Positions 19,112 to 27,565 of a DNA stretch of 64,000 nucleotides are shown one piece after another. Source of the stretch: Bog-473 sp963745175 (GTDB lineage Bacteria; Actinomycetota; Acidimicrobiia; Acidimicrobiales; RAAP-2). The translations under genes and the position numbers were made by a program. The stretch is from contig CAVUWK010000011.1 in NCBI GenBank assembly GCA_963745175.1, forward strand, positions 1-64,000. Direction: 5' to 3'. The first letter of the stretch is position 1. Every line of letters starts with the position of its first letter. Below the pieces are notes generated by a model. It worked only from the letters and a program-made list of their open reading frames with translations, was not told the DNA's origin and ran no database searches.

Positions 19112-20281
19112 TCAGGCGCTGCCTGCCCCGTGGAGAAGTTCGTGCATGTTGTCGTAGAAGAACTTCGAACGATCCTCTTCGCTGGAGCCGGCGAGCGCCT
19201 CGTCGAACTTCTGCAAGGGATCCCTGCCACCCTCCGGGTGCGGGAAGTCGGTAGAGAACATGAAGAGCTCGGCACCCGACTGCTCCATCATCCAATCGAC
19301 CGGTTCCCCGGGGAAGGGTGTGAACTTGAGATGCCGGCGCACGTAGTCGGAGGGAGCCGACTCGAGTCGCTGCAGCGGCTCCTCCGTCCGGCGGAAAGCC
19401 CGGATCCCGTAGTCGAGGTGGCGCATCCAGGACACCACCCAACCCGCCCCCTGCTCGATGCAGCCTCCACGCAGCTTCGGGAAGCGGTCGAAGAGACCGT
19501 CGTAGATCAGCGATCCGAGGAACACCTCGGGAGAGTGGGGGATCGCGAGGAAGTCCTTCGATCGGACATTCTCACCACCGCCCAGGTGATCTGGAACTGG
19601 CATCCCGTTGTTGTGAAAGGCCGGGTCGAGGAGCCTCCCGCCGCCCCCCACGTGGAGCACGAAGGGCACGTTCGCTTCGCTGAGCACGTCCCAGAAGCCA
19701 TGGAGGTCCGGATGGGTCGGACCGCGCGTGCCCGCGGCCGTCGAGGGAACCATCACCGCGGCACATCCGGCTTCGACCGCTTCGACGGCCAGAGCGATGG
19801 CACGGCCCGGGTCGACCAGCGGGACGAATGCCACAGGAAGCAGCCGCTTGTCCTGCGAGCAGAAGTCGGCCATCGCCTTGTTCTGAGCCGAACTGCCGGC
19901 GTAGAGACGATCCTCGTCCTTGCCGACGAACCTCGCCGTGGCGAAGGTGGCGAACACGAGCTGCCCCTCGACGCCAAGCAGGTCCAGGACCCGGCTGCGC
20001 TCCGTCTGGTCGAAGGCACCCAAAGCGTGCCACCCCTTGTCCTGCATGAGTCGGTCCTCCGCCAGCTTCGTCGCTTCGGCGTCCGTACGCCGCTCTGCGG
20101 CCTTCGCCACTGCGTCGGTGAGCACCGCCGCCAGGCGATCACTCGTCACGTCCCGCAGCCGGTCCTTGAACGCGGGGTCGACGAAGTCGTCGAGGAAGTC
20201 AGCCAGTTCCATCACGTGGCTGTCCGCATCGAGGACGCTTCGCTCCCCCACATAGGTTGTCGTCTCCACCGTGCGCACCAA
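19112..20281 (-). CDS. Amidohydrolase-2 family protein (ACMSD-like decarboxylase/hydrolase)
   Basis: This is a 389-residue protein (TTG 20281, or GTG 20278). It opens with SVLDADSHVMELADFLDDF, a DxH-type metal motif of the PF04909 family. It continues with KAMADFCSQDKRLLPVAFVPLVDP, PFVLHVGGGGRLLDP, LRGGCIEQGAGWVVSWMRHLD, and the closing FMFSTDFPHPEGGRDPLQKF containing the last metal-site Asp. This layout matches the aminocarboxymuconate-semialdehyde decarboxylase group, in which members decarboxylate or hydrolyse ring-cleavage products and related acids. The gene is divergent from a TetR regulator with a palindromic operator in the 49-bp gap, so it is probably controlled by that regulator. 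It is the likely first element of the catabolic cluster running to 23565. Confidence 0.88.
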   Translation of the reverse strand: MVRTVETTTYVGERSVLDADSHVMELADFLDDFVDPAFKDRLRDVTSDRLAAVLTDAVAKAAERRTDAEATKLAEDRLMQDKGWHALGAFDQTERSRVLDLLGVEGQLVFATFATARFVGKDEDRLYAGSSAQNKAMADFCSQDKRLLPVAFVPLVDPGRAIALAVEAVEAGCAAVMVPSTAAGTRGPTHPDLHGFWDVLSEANVPFVLHVGGGGRLLDPAFHNNGMPVPDHLGGGENVRSKDFLAIPHSPEVFLGSLIYDGLFDRFPKLRGGCIEQGAGWVVSWMRHLDYGIRAFRRTEEPLQRLESAPSDYVRRHLKFTPFPGEPVDWMMEQSGAELFMFSTDFPHPEGGRDPLQKFDEALAGSSEEDRSKFFYDNMHELLHGAGSA

Positions 20282-20295
20282 CCTTTCCCGTTCGG

Positions 20296-20310
20296 TGACA
20301 AAGTGTCACT
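20296..20310. promoter_or_regulatory. Palindromic operator candidate for the TetR regulator
   Basis: GTGACA (20296-20301), spacer AAG, TGTCAC (20305-20310) is a perfect inverted repeat in the 49-bp gap between the divergent amidohydrolase and TetR genes. A further TGACAC half-site at 20325-20330 ends directly at the TetR start codon and forms a second, wider inverted repeat with GTGTCA at 20304-20309. Position and symmetry fit auto-regulation by the adjacent TetR protein. Confidence 0.65.
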
Positions 20311-20330
20311 AACCGTGCCAGAATGACACC

Positions 20331-20990
20331 ATGAGCCCGACCAGCGCAAGGGCTCGCCCTTCGTCCGACCGAGCGGCACTCGCTGGAGGGCGCCTGCAGA
20401 GCTCGGCACGACGTGATGCCCTGCTCGACGCCGCCGTGGCGCTGATCAGGACAAACGGTGTGCACGAGGTGTCGATGGAGGCGGTGGCCGAGCACGCCAG
20501 GGTCAGCCGACCCCTCGTGTACAAGCACTTTGCCAACCGCGACGGGCTCCTGGCCGCTGTCTACCGCCGGGAAGCGTCGACGCTGCACACAGAGCTCGCA
20601 ACGGAGGTGGCCGCGGCGGACAGCGTCGAGGGGATGTACCGAGCCCTGCTGCGCGGTTCGATCCGGGCCACGGTGGAGCGAGGCCAGATCTTCAGCGCCC
20701 TCCGGGCCGCCGGCGGATGGAACCGGGCCATCCACAGGGAGCAACGATCGAGAGACCGCGACACGGTCCGGGCCTTTGCCGCCGTGGCGGCTCGACAGTA
20801 CGGCTTGGATCGGAAACGTTGCACGACGGTCACGGCCGTGTTGTTGGGCGCGCTCGATCCCGTGCTGGCGCAGTGGCGTCTCGATCCACGAGAGGAGAGC
20901 GCACGGATCCTGGAGGAGACGTACCTGGCCATGGTCGTCGGCGCCTACTCGGTTGAGTCAGCGAACCTCCCGGGGCCCGCGGCCACATGA
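20331..20990 (+). CDS. TetR family transcriptional regulator
   Basis: This is a 219-residue protein starting at ATG 20331. The N-terminal DNA-binding domain is clear: ARRDALLDAAVALIRTNGVH, helix-turn-helix SMEAVAEHARVSRPLVYKHF (about 48-67), then ANRDGLLAAVYRR. The rest is the all-helical ligand-binding and dimerisation domain, with no family-specific signature that I recognise. Ligand and targets are unknown. Its position opposite the amidohydrolase, across a palindrome, makes that promoter pair the first candidate target. The downstream hydrolase, SDR and SnoaL genes on the same strand may be in the same regulon. Confidence 0.92.
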   Translation: MSPTSARARPSSDRAALAGGRLQSSARRDALLDAAVALIRTNGVHEVSMEAVAEHARVSRPLVYKHFANRDGLLAAVYRREASTLHTELATEVAAADSVEGMYRALLRGSIRATVERGQIFSALRAAGGWNRAIHREQRSRDRDTVRAFAAVAARQYGLDRKRCTTVTAVLLGALDPVLAQWRLDPREESARILEETYLAMVVGAYSVESANLPGPAAT

Positions 20991-21075
20991 GCGTCTCGCT
21001 CCCGCGCGACCCGTGGGCCGAGCAGAAAGGCCGGCGGTACGCTTCGGTGCTACTTCGACCAGAGGAGCCGGGACC

Positions 21076-21866
21076 ATGGAGATAGTCCAGGAAGTCTGCG
21101 AGCGCGGTGTGATCGAGCGGCGGGTCGGGCTCGAGGTGGAGAGCGGGGAAATCGTGCCGGGCATCGTCTGGCTGCCGGAGGGCGCGACGGGGACCCGACC
21201 GACGGTGATCCTCGGTCACGGAGGTGTGGTCCACAAGCGCGCCCCGAGGTGCTCGGACTCGCCCGGCGCCTCGTGCGGCACCGGGGCTACGCGGCCGTGG
21301 CCCTTGACGCCCCCGAACACGGCGAGCGCATCACCGACAAGGAGGCCGCCCGGGCCAGGCGCCGTTCCGTCCAGGCACGTATCGACCAAGGGCCCGGCGC
21401 CGGCCTGCCCGTGGTGACGCAGGCCAACCAGCCGTTTGGATTCCCCGACAGAATGACCGCCCACGTTGGAGAGCTGAGGGCTCTGGTCGACGATCTCGTC
21501 TCGACCGGGTTCGTCGACGACCGGCTGGGCTACTGGGGAATGTCCATGGGTACCGGGATCGGGCTTCGGTTCGTCGCCTCCGAGCCCCGGATCGAGGCCG
21601 CCGTCCTCGGCCTGGCCGGCTTGGGTGTCGGCATGGGCGGGGCCGAGTTCGAGACGGCGGCCCGCTCACTACGCGTGCCGATCCTGTTCCTCCTCCAGTG
21701 GGACGACGAGTTGATCGCCCGCGACGCAGGTCTCGTTCTCTTCGATGCCATCGGCTCGACTGACAAGACTCTCCACGTCAACCCCGGGGGTCACGTCGAG
21801 GTGCCCGTCTTCGAGAACGACTCCGCTGAGTCGTTCTTCGTGCGGCATCTCGGTGACGGCACGTAG
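21076..21866 (+). CDS. Alpha/beta hydrolase, dienelactone hydrolase-like (frame break)
   Basis: ATG 21076 has an AGGAG site eight bases upstream and gives MEIVQEVCERGVIERRVGLEV, leading to PTVILGHGGVVHKRAP. Near 21243 one base appears to be missing in a run of four C. The next frame continues EVLGLARRLVRHRGYAAVALDAPEHGER. It carries the nucleophile elbow WGMSMGTGIG, the acid region FLLQWDDELIARD and the histidine region NPGGHVEVP, so a full catalytic triad is present. The corrected length is about 263 residues. This is the only frame change in the window in the minus-one direction. The substrate is unknown. It is flanked by the TetR and SDR genes in what looks like one catabolic cluster. Confidence 0.8.
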
Positions 21867-21943
21867 CCCTGGCTGGATCGGGACCCGCCGAGTACGCCCG
21901 AACATGGGGAAGGCTCCCTGGACTGGAGCGACAGGAGCGCAAC

Positions 21944-22738
21944 ATGTCTGTCCCTGACCTGACCGATCGATCGCTGCGAGACCTGGTCTCCCTCGACGCC
22001 AGACACGCTGTGGTGACGGGCGGCGCCATGGGCCTGGGTGCTGCGATCGCCTGCCGTTTGGCCGAAGCTGGCGCATCGCTGGTCATCGGCGACATCGACG
22101 GGGTCGCTGCCAAGGCCAGAGCTGAAGAGATCAGTGGTCGTTTTGGTGTCGCCGCGTTCGCCACGACGCTTGACGCCGCCGACCCATTGTCGATCGCCGC
22201 GTCAGCTGATCTCGCCGTCGAGCACATGGGCGGTATCGACATCTGGGTCAACAATGCGGGCGTCTATCCGTCCACACCGGTGCTCGAAACGAGTGACGAG
22301 GAATGGGACCGGGTACTCGATACGAACCTTCGAGGGACGTTTGTCGGCGGTCGCGAGGCCGCACGCCGGATGATCGCAGCTGGTCGGGGTGGCGTCATCG
22401 TCAACCTGTCCTCGATCGCCGGCGACCGTGGGCGGGGCCTGGGCATCGCGCACTATGTCGCCTCCAAGCACGGCATCATCGGCCTGACCCGCCAGATGGC
22501 GTTGGAGTTCGCCTCACAGGCCATCCGCGTACTGGCCGTGGCCCCAACCACGATCATTACTCCGGGTGTCGAAGCGAATTTGAAGCAGGCCGATCTGGAA
22601 ACTGCCCTCGCCGGTCCGTTGGGCCGCGCGGGACGGCCCGACGACGTCGCCAGAGTGGTGCTGTTCTGTGCCAGTGATCTCTCCCTGTTCATGACGGGCA
22701 GCACGCTCTTCGTCGACGCGGGAGAGATGGCCCGATGA
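21944..22738 (+). CDS. Short-chain dehydrogenase/reductase (SDR)
   Basis: This 264-residue classical SDR has the cofactor motif VTGGAMGLG at 24-32, an Asp (GDIDG) after the second strand that favours NAD(H), and NNAG at 103-106. The catalytic Ser157, Tyr171 and Lys175 are in NLSSIAG and HYVASKHG. It oxidises or reduces a hydroxyl/keto substrate in the cytoplasm, but the substrate cannot be told. ATG 21944 follows a GGAGCGACAGGAGCG stretch that supplies the ribosome-binding site. Its stop overlaps the start of the SnoaL gene by four bases (ATGA), so the two are translationally coupled. Confidence 0.93.
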   Translation: MSVPDLTDRSLRDLVSLDARHAVVTGGAMGLGAAIACRLAEAGASLVIGDIDGVAAKARAEEISGRFGVAAFATTLDAADPLSIAASADLAVEHMGGIDIWVNNAGVYPSTPVLETSDEEWDRVLDTNLRGTFVGGREAARRMIAAGRGGVIVNLSSIAGDRGRGLGIAHYVASKHGIIGLTRQMALEFASQAIRVLAVAPTTIITPGVEANLKQADLETALAGPLGRAGRPDDVARVVLFCASDLSLFMTGSTLFVDAGEMAR

Positions 22739-23565
22739 CCACAAGCGTCAGCAGGAGCGAGTCGGGCGACGCGACCCTGGTGCTGCGGCGGTACCTGAAG
22801 GCCCAGGCGAACAAAGACCTCGACGCGCTTGTGTCGTGCTGGCACCCCGAGGTCGAAGTGGTCCACCCGTTACGACCCGACCGGAGCTGGCGCGGGGTCG
22901 ACACCTACCGGCAGGCGTGGGCTCTCATTTGGGAGAACAATCCCGGGAGCCGCTTCGACGTTGTGTCGACCGACGTCGTCGGCAACCGCATCTACATCGA
23001 GGCTCACGTCGAGCACGCCGATGGCACGATGATGCCGAGCATGAACATCCTCGAGGTCGAAGACGGAAAGATCCGTCGGGGGCGAGTCTTTACCGACAGG
23101 CCGGTTCTGGACGGTGTTCCCATGGACGACTTCGTCCGCGGTTTGAACTTCACCCCCACATCCGCAACCGTGCCGCCCGGCGACGCTGCTGACCGGTTCT
23201 TCGTGGCATGCGAAAACCGCGACTTCGACGAGCTCACGCAGGTCTTGCATGCCGACTTCGAGATGATCGTTCCCCAAAAGCCGGCGCGCGGCTTCAGGGG
23301 CCGGGCTCAGGAGCTTGCGAACCTTACCTACCTCTTCGACAGCTACCCCGACCTGTCGATACTCGTTCTGCGCAAGGCGGTCAACGGGAATGAGATCTGG
23401 ACCGAGATGTACGCCACGGGTAGAGGACTCGAGATGGCGGCCATCATCATCTGGGAGGTCGACGCGGCCGGCGACACTCTCGTTCGGGGTCGCTATTACT
23501 CCGAACCCGTCGATCGAAATGCACGGGACATCATCGAGTTCTTGCGCGGTATCGGGCAGCCATAG
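22735..23565 (+). CDS. Tandem SnoaL-like (NTF2 fold) protein
   Basis: This is a 276-residue protein with two consecutive SnoaL-like cone-shaped domains. The first (about 14-140) has LVLRRYLKAQANKDLDALVSCWHPEVEVVHP and WRGVDTYRQAW. The second (about 148-270) has AADRFFVACENRDFDELTQVLHADFEMIVP, then a GRAQE segment. Single-domain family members are isomerases, hydratases or polyketide cyclases, or non-enzymatic ligand binders. A fused pair may be an internal pseudo-dimer. The gene starts at ATG 22735, inside the stop of the SDR gene, so it is probably made in fixed ratio with it and may act on the same intermediate. Confidence 0.85.
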   Translation: MTTSVSRSESGDATLVLRRYLKAQANKDLDALVSCWHPEVEVVHPLRPDRSWRGVDTYRQAWALIWENNPGSRFDVVSTDVVGNRIYIEAHVEHADGTMMPSMNILEVEDGKIRRGRVFTDRPVLDGVPMDDFVRGLNFTPTSATVPPGDAADRFFVACENRDFDELTQVLHADFEMIVPQKPARGFRGRAQELANLTYLFDSYPDLSILVLRKAVNGNEIWTEMYATGRGLEMAAIIIWEVDAAGDTLVRGRYYSEPVDRNARDIIEFLRGIGQP

Positions 23566-23691
23566 GTCAGCTCACCGAAGCCGTCTCGGAGCTGATCGGC
23601 GGGAGCCCCAGTTCGTCGCCGGCGCCTCGGGTGTGTGGAAAACTCGAGCTACCGGACGATGAGCTGCGCCCGGTAACTCAAGGGAGAGACG

Positions 23692-24018
23692 ATGACCGCG
23701 ACAACGGAAGAGGGGTGGTTTACCGACCCCTTCGGTCTCCATGACGCACGTTGGATGTCCGACGGCAACCCCACCAAGCTCGTCCGAGACCACGGCGTCG
23801 AGTCCTACGACGAGGTGCCGGTTGTACCCGCAACGCAAACTCCCACGAGGATCGAAGAGGATCCGGATGCGACAGCGGGAACGGACTTGCTCCGGGCGGA
23901 CAGTGCCGAGGAAGGGGAGGCCTACGACCCGACGACGGCCGGTCTGACGGCTCTGGATGCCGTTGCCCAGGACGGCGCTCCCAACTTCCAGCGGTTATAT
24001 GACGGCGAGGAGTACTAA
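23692..24018 (+). CDS. Small acidic DUF2510-like protein
   Basis: This is a 108-residue protein with a good ribosome-binding site (AAGGGAGAGACG before ATG). The N-terminus GWFTDPFGLHDARWMSDG resembles the tryptophan-rich GWYPDPxGxxxxRWWDG module of DUF2510 proteins, usually found attached to actinobacterial membrane or surface proteins. Here it is followed by LVRDHGVESYDEVP and an acidic, probably disordered tail with no membrane helix. The function is unknown. A second short gene with a similar translation start region follows at 24222. Confidence 0.75.
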   Translation: MTATTEEGWFTDPFGLHDARWMSDGNPTKLVRDHGVESYDEVPVVPATQTPTRIEEDPDATAGTDLLRADSAEEGEAYDPTTAGLTALDAVAQDGAPNFQRLYDGEEY

Positions 24019-24221
24019 AGCCGGACGCAGCGATACCTGAACAGCGCGCCCAGCGTTGCCAGTTGTACGGGTGATCCACCGCTACCGAGACGGCCAGCCC
24101 CTAGGCTCGGCTCATGGGCCAGGGCGATATTCCAACCTCGAGGGGTGGCCCGTTCCAGCGGCGTCGGGAGAAGCGTCAGCTCGAACAATTGGCCGAGGCG
24201 TCCGACAGGGAAGGAACGCCG

Positions 24222-24389
24222 ATGACGGCCACCACGGCTCACGTCAGGGTTATCGAGGATCAGACTGGCGCAAGTGACCAGGATCTCGAGAAACAAGAAC
24301 CCGAGTCGCCGGTCGCCGACTCTCCGCAAATTCGGACCGGTGGCTTTCATGTGCGAGCGGTGCCGATCGACCAACCGTTTGACGAGTGA
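24222..24389 (+). CDS. Small hypothetical protein
   Basis: This is a 55-residue reading frame (MTATTAHVRVIEDQTGASD to DQPFDE) preceded by GGGAAGGA at a good distance from ATG 24222. An upstream ATG at 24114 would add 36 basic residues but has no clear ribosome-binding site. No domain is recognisable. The first residues (MTATT) echo the preceding small protein. The remainder of the 24019-24463 gap shows no other gene. Confidence 0.4.
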   Translation: MTATTAHVRVIEDQTGASDQDLEKQEPESPVADSPQIRTGGFHVRAVPIDQPFDE

Positions 24390-24463
24390 ACGAGAGGCCT
24401 CCCTTCAAGCCAATGGTTGCATCGAGCGTCGAGATGAATTGACCGACAGCACCCAGTTCCCTG

Positions 24464-25198
24464 CTACGTGTACTTGTGTGACTTCTTCGGGTTGAATCGC
24501 CAGATGTAGAGACCGAAGGTGATCAACCAAATTGTCACGGGATAGGCAGCGAGTCGCTCCATGATCCCACGACCGATACCAAAATACCTGTGCGAAGCGA
24601 AACACAGCAGCGCGGCGAGCGCCAGGCTGCTGAAGGTCAGCATGGAGCGCCGCATGGACTCCGGCAGCGTGAGCACAGCACCCAGCACGAGGATCGCGAC
24701 GTTGCCGATCGCGATCGCCAGAAAGGCTCCAACGATGTGCATGGTCCGATTCTCGTTCTCGGGGAAGAATCCCACGAGGATCGAACCGAGGCCTGCCAAT
24801 GCCATCAAACCGAACCCGATCATCGCGGCGCGCCGCTCGCGAGGAACTCTCTCGGTGAACTCGTGGTAGAGCAGAGCCGAGCCGATCACCATGATCAGGC
24901 CGAGCAGGACGAAGCCGGCGTAGTCCATCAGCCACCATCGAGGTGAACAAATCGGCGGAGAGCCATAGCCGCCACAACTGGTCTCGCCCAGATCGCTGAT
25001 CGAGTTCGAGACCAAGCTGTAGCTCGGGGTGAAGACCCAAGCAACGATGATCTGAACCACGAAGTAGAGCGCTGCGGCCGTGAAGATGGCAGGCCCCAAG
25101 GAGGGGTGAGCATCGTGTCTGTCTCCGATCCATCTGACAAGCCGATTGTCGCTTTTGTATGGAGTGTCCACCGAACCGACTGGGTCTTGCTTCTTCAC
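24464..25198 (-). CDS. DUF998 family membrane protein
   Basis: This 244-residue protein has six predicted membrane helices. The first is near 37-57 (LGPAIFTAAALYFVVQIIVA) and the last near 218-238. The sequence YSLVSNSISDLGETSCG between helices 1 and 2 is the conserved SNxISDLG-type signature of DUF998. Further helices carry GLIMVIGSALLYHEF and AGLGSILVGFFPENE; the latter has the conserved GxFPxx turn. Its biochemical role is unknown in the literature. The gene is monocistronic in a stretch of small genes. Confidence 0.88.
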   Translation of the reverse strand: MKKQDPVGSVDTPYKSDNRLVRWIGDRHDAHPSLGPAIFTAAALYFVVQIIVAWVFTPSYSLVSNSISDLGETSCGGYGSPPICSPRWWLMDYAGFVLLGLIMVIGSALLYHEFTERVPRERRAAMIGFGLMALAGLGSILVGFFPENENRTMHIVGAFLAIAIGNVAILVLGAVLTLPESMRRSMLTFSSLALAALLCFASHRYFGIGRGIMERLAAYPVTIWLITFGLYIWRFNPKKSHKYT

Positions 25199-25484
25199 CG
25201 ACCCTCCTCGCCACTGGTCTCAGGTGGGATCGTCTTTAGCACTTGCCGAAGTTCGTCGAGACAACGTCAGCCGAGGTGCGCAGGTCGAAAGGACCTCTCC
25301 GCTGCGTGAAGAGGCGTGAGAGCTCTGGCGCTGCCGGGGCCAATCGCCGGGTGTACCCTCGTCGTGGCTCATTGAGAGCGCCAGCGTCCCCGCTTACGGT
25401 GACAAGATCGAGAGGCCCGATGGGTCCCAATGCCAATTGGTGGGCTCGCCCCGCCTGCCAGCGCCAACTGTTTGGCACCGAATA

Positions 25485-25754
25485 ATGGCCGGGGCGTACG
25501 ACACGGGCATGGAGCTTCTCATCGAATCTGCCAATGAGCTCGATCTGGTGGGCGGCGCGTGTGAGAGCGCGGATGATGCGGCGCGCCTCTTTGCACTGGC
25601 GGACCGGATCAAGAGCTACCTTGCGCTGAGCCGTCCCACCACAACTCTTGGAATGCCCCGGATCGTCTCCGACGACGCGCGGCTCACGGACGAAGACGTG
25701 ATTCATCGGACGGGAGACTTCGACCGATCGCACATACGAATCCTGTCGGACTGA
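25485..25754 (+). CDS. Small hypothetical protein
   Basis: This is an 89-residue frame from ATG 25485 (MAGAYDTGMELLIESANELD) with one central amphipathic helical region, SADDAARLFALADRIKSYLA, and an acidic C-terminus. I see no known domain and no strong ribosome-binding site. The low arginine/proline content and helical pattern are better than for the opposite-strand frame, so I favour it as real. The 25199-25484 stretch before it shows nothing convincing. Confidence 0.45.
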   Translation: MAGAYDTGMELLIESANELDLVGGACESADDAARLFALADRIKSYLALSRPTTTLGMPRIVSDDARLTDEDVIHRTGDFDRSHIRILSD

Positions 25755-25787
25755 ATTGATAAGGGCGGCCGCCGCCGGGCGGGCGCC

Positions 25788-26537
25788 TCAGGGGCAGTAC
25801 CGGCCCCAGTCGTACGCCACCAGGCTGTGGAACGGCGCGGCCAGGAGGGGTTCGACTGCCTTCTCTGACCAGCGCTTCCGGAGTGCCGGCTCCAACCTCC
25901 GGGCAACGTCGGGCGGCTCGTCGTCGAGGAACAGATAGCTGATGTGCAGACCGCTGTTGTCCCTGGAGCAGAACGGCGGCTCCAGAGGCTCGGCCCCACC
26001 CCACCAGGCACCACCCACACCGGGAACATCGATGAGGGCCTCGGCAGGCTCATCGCCTCGTTCCACCAGGATGTAGACGCCCTTGGTCGGCCACCAGGGC
26101 AACACGTCGGCGCCGATCTTGATGCGGGGAGCCGCCGCCATCCCGTCGAGACGGTATGCCGCCCGTTCCACCATCGGGAGCAGGTAGGGCGCCCGGCCGG
26201 CTTCGCGCAGGGCCACGCTCAAGGTGTTGAAGTCGTCCATCGCGGCGAGCCCGGTGAAGAGGTAGGTCATGAGGTGATCCGTGGCGTCGAAACGCTCCTC
26301 GCTGGCGGCCGCGCCGTCCCGGCAGGCCGGGGTCGAGACCAGGCGGTACGAGGTGCGCAGCATGGTGAGGCGCTGCTGCTCGGGCCGGTGGTCGAGCGAA
26401 TGCCACTCCAGGTAGTCGGCATCCCGGCCCTCGGGGTGGCGCTGGGAGAACGACGTGAAGATCGTGGTGACGTCGGTGCGTCCGGTGGCCAACACGTCGG
26501 GTGCTGCGTCGGAGGGGGTCCCCACCAGAGCGGACAT
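25788..26537 (-). CDS. Conserved hypothetical protein, possible dimeric alpha-beta barrel
   Basis: This is a 249-residue protein from ATG 26537. Its opening TIFTSFSQRHPEGRDADYLEWHSLDHRPEQQRL resembles EthD/ABM-like dimeric barrel proteins, in which a YLEWHxxDHxPE segment leads a strand-helix repeat. A second similar unit (GVYILVERGDEPAEALIDVPGVGGAWW) follows, so the chain may be two fused barrels. No catalytic residues can be assigned. It is divergent from the epimerase gene (102-bp gap). The function is unknown. Confidence 0.65.
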   Translation of the reverse strand: MSALVGTPSDAAPDVLATGRTDVTTIFTSFSQRHPEGRDADYLEWHSLDHRPEQQRLTMLRTSYRLVSTPACRDGAAASEERFDATDHLMTYLFTGLAAMDDFNTLSVALREAGRAPYLLPMVERAAYRLDGMAAAPRIKIGADVLPWWPTKGVYILVERGDEPAEALIDVPGVGGAWWGGAEPLEPPFCSRDNSGLHISYLFLDDEPPDVARRLEPALRKRWSEKAVEPLLAAPFHSLVAYDWGRYCP

Positions 26538-26639
26538 GGGCTACGAATCTATGTGGGCGGCGTCGGCGGTGCCTGCGCACACCGTCCGTGTTGGGACCCT
26601 TGACGACCCGCGGGGCGTCTCCTACGGTGCCCGGCCAGC

Positions 26640-27536
26640 GTGCTCGAAGGCGAGAAGGTCCTCATCACCGGTGTCAGCGGAAAGATCGCCTTCCCGATCG
26701 CCCGCACCCTGGCTGAGGGCAACGAGGTGTGGGGCGTGGCCCGGCTGCGCGATCCCGCGCAACGCCAGCGGCTCGAGAGCGTCGGCGTGCGGCCCGTCCC
26801 CCTCGACATCTCGGGCAGTGACTTTGCAGCCCTCCCCGACGACTTCACCTACGTCTTCCACGCGGCGGTCGACGTGGGAACCGTCGATTGGCGTCGCTGC
26901 GTCCAGACCAACGCCCGGGTCTCGGGCGACCTCCTCTACCACTGCCGCAGCGCCAAGGGCTTCGTCTACTGCTCGACCGGCTCGATCTACGGGTACCAGG
27001 GGCAGCGGCCGCTGCGGGAGGACGACCCACCCGGCGTGCCGCAGCGAGCGAACTACAGCTTCTCGAAGGTCGCCGGGGAGCAGGTTTGCACCTGGGTGGC
27101 GACGCACTTCCACGTCCCGCTCACGATCATCCGGATCTGCTCGACCTACGGGCCAGAGGGAGGCGCCCCGGCCGATCGGCTGGAGCGGATGCTGCGGGGA
27201 GAGCCGATCCGCCTCTACCCGGACCCGCCCAACAACTTCAATCCGATCTACGAGGACGACTACGTCGAGCTCGGCATCAGGGCGATGGAGGTCGCCGCCC
27301 TCCCGCCGATCACCGTCAACTGGGCCGGCAGCGAGACGGTCAGCGCCGAGGAATACTGCGCCTACATGGGCGAGCTCGTCGGGGTCGAGCCGGTCTTCGA
27401 GTACAGCGAAGACGCCCACACCCCGCTGTGGCCGGACCTGACCTCCATGCACGAGATCCTGGGCCGCACGAAGGTGCCCTGGCACGACGGGTTTCGTCGC
27501 ATGATTCAGGCCCGCCACCCGGAGCTGTTGGACTGA
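26640..27536 (+). CDS. NAD-dependent epimerase/dehydratase (extended SDR)
   Basis: This 298-residue protein starts at GTG 26640. The Rossmann motif reads VLITGVSGKIAFPIA; the third glycine of the usual GxxGxxG is replaced by Ala17. The catalytic region is YCSTGSIYGY and YSFSKVAGEQ with Tyr139 and Lys143. NFNPIYEDDYVELGIRAME is the typical C-terminal substrate-domain segment. Members act on nucleotide sugars or other hydroxy/keto substrates; this short form without a sugar-nucleotide signature could equally be a secondary-metabolite reductase. It is monocistronic, converging on the aldo/keto reductase. Confidence 0.87.
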   Translation: MLEGEKVLITGVSGKIAFPIARTLAEGNEVWGVARLRDPAQRQRLESVGVRPVPLDISGSDFAALPDDFTYVFHAAVDVGTVDWRRCVQTNARVSGDLLYHCRSAKGFVYCSTGSIYGYQGQRPLREDDPPGVPQRANYSFSKVAGEQVCTWVATHFHVPLTIIRICSTYGPEGGAPADRLERMLRGEPIRLYPDPPNNFNPIYEDDYVELGIRAMEVAALPPITVNWAGSETVSAEEYCAYMGELVGVEPVFEYSEDAHTPLWPDLTSMHEILGRTKVPWHDGFRRMIQARHPELLD

Positions 27537-27565
27537 CGCGACGGTGTCGCCTCAGAGGGCGGTGC

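Noticed and set aside
23208..23393. Short internal frame in the SnoaL gene
   Set aside because: It lies wholly inside the well-supported tandem SnoaL gene and has shadow-type composition.
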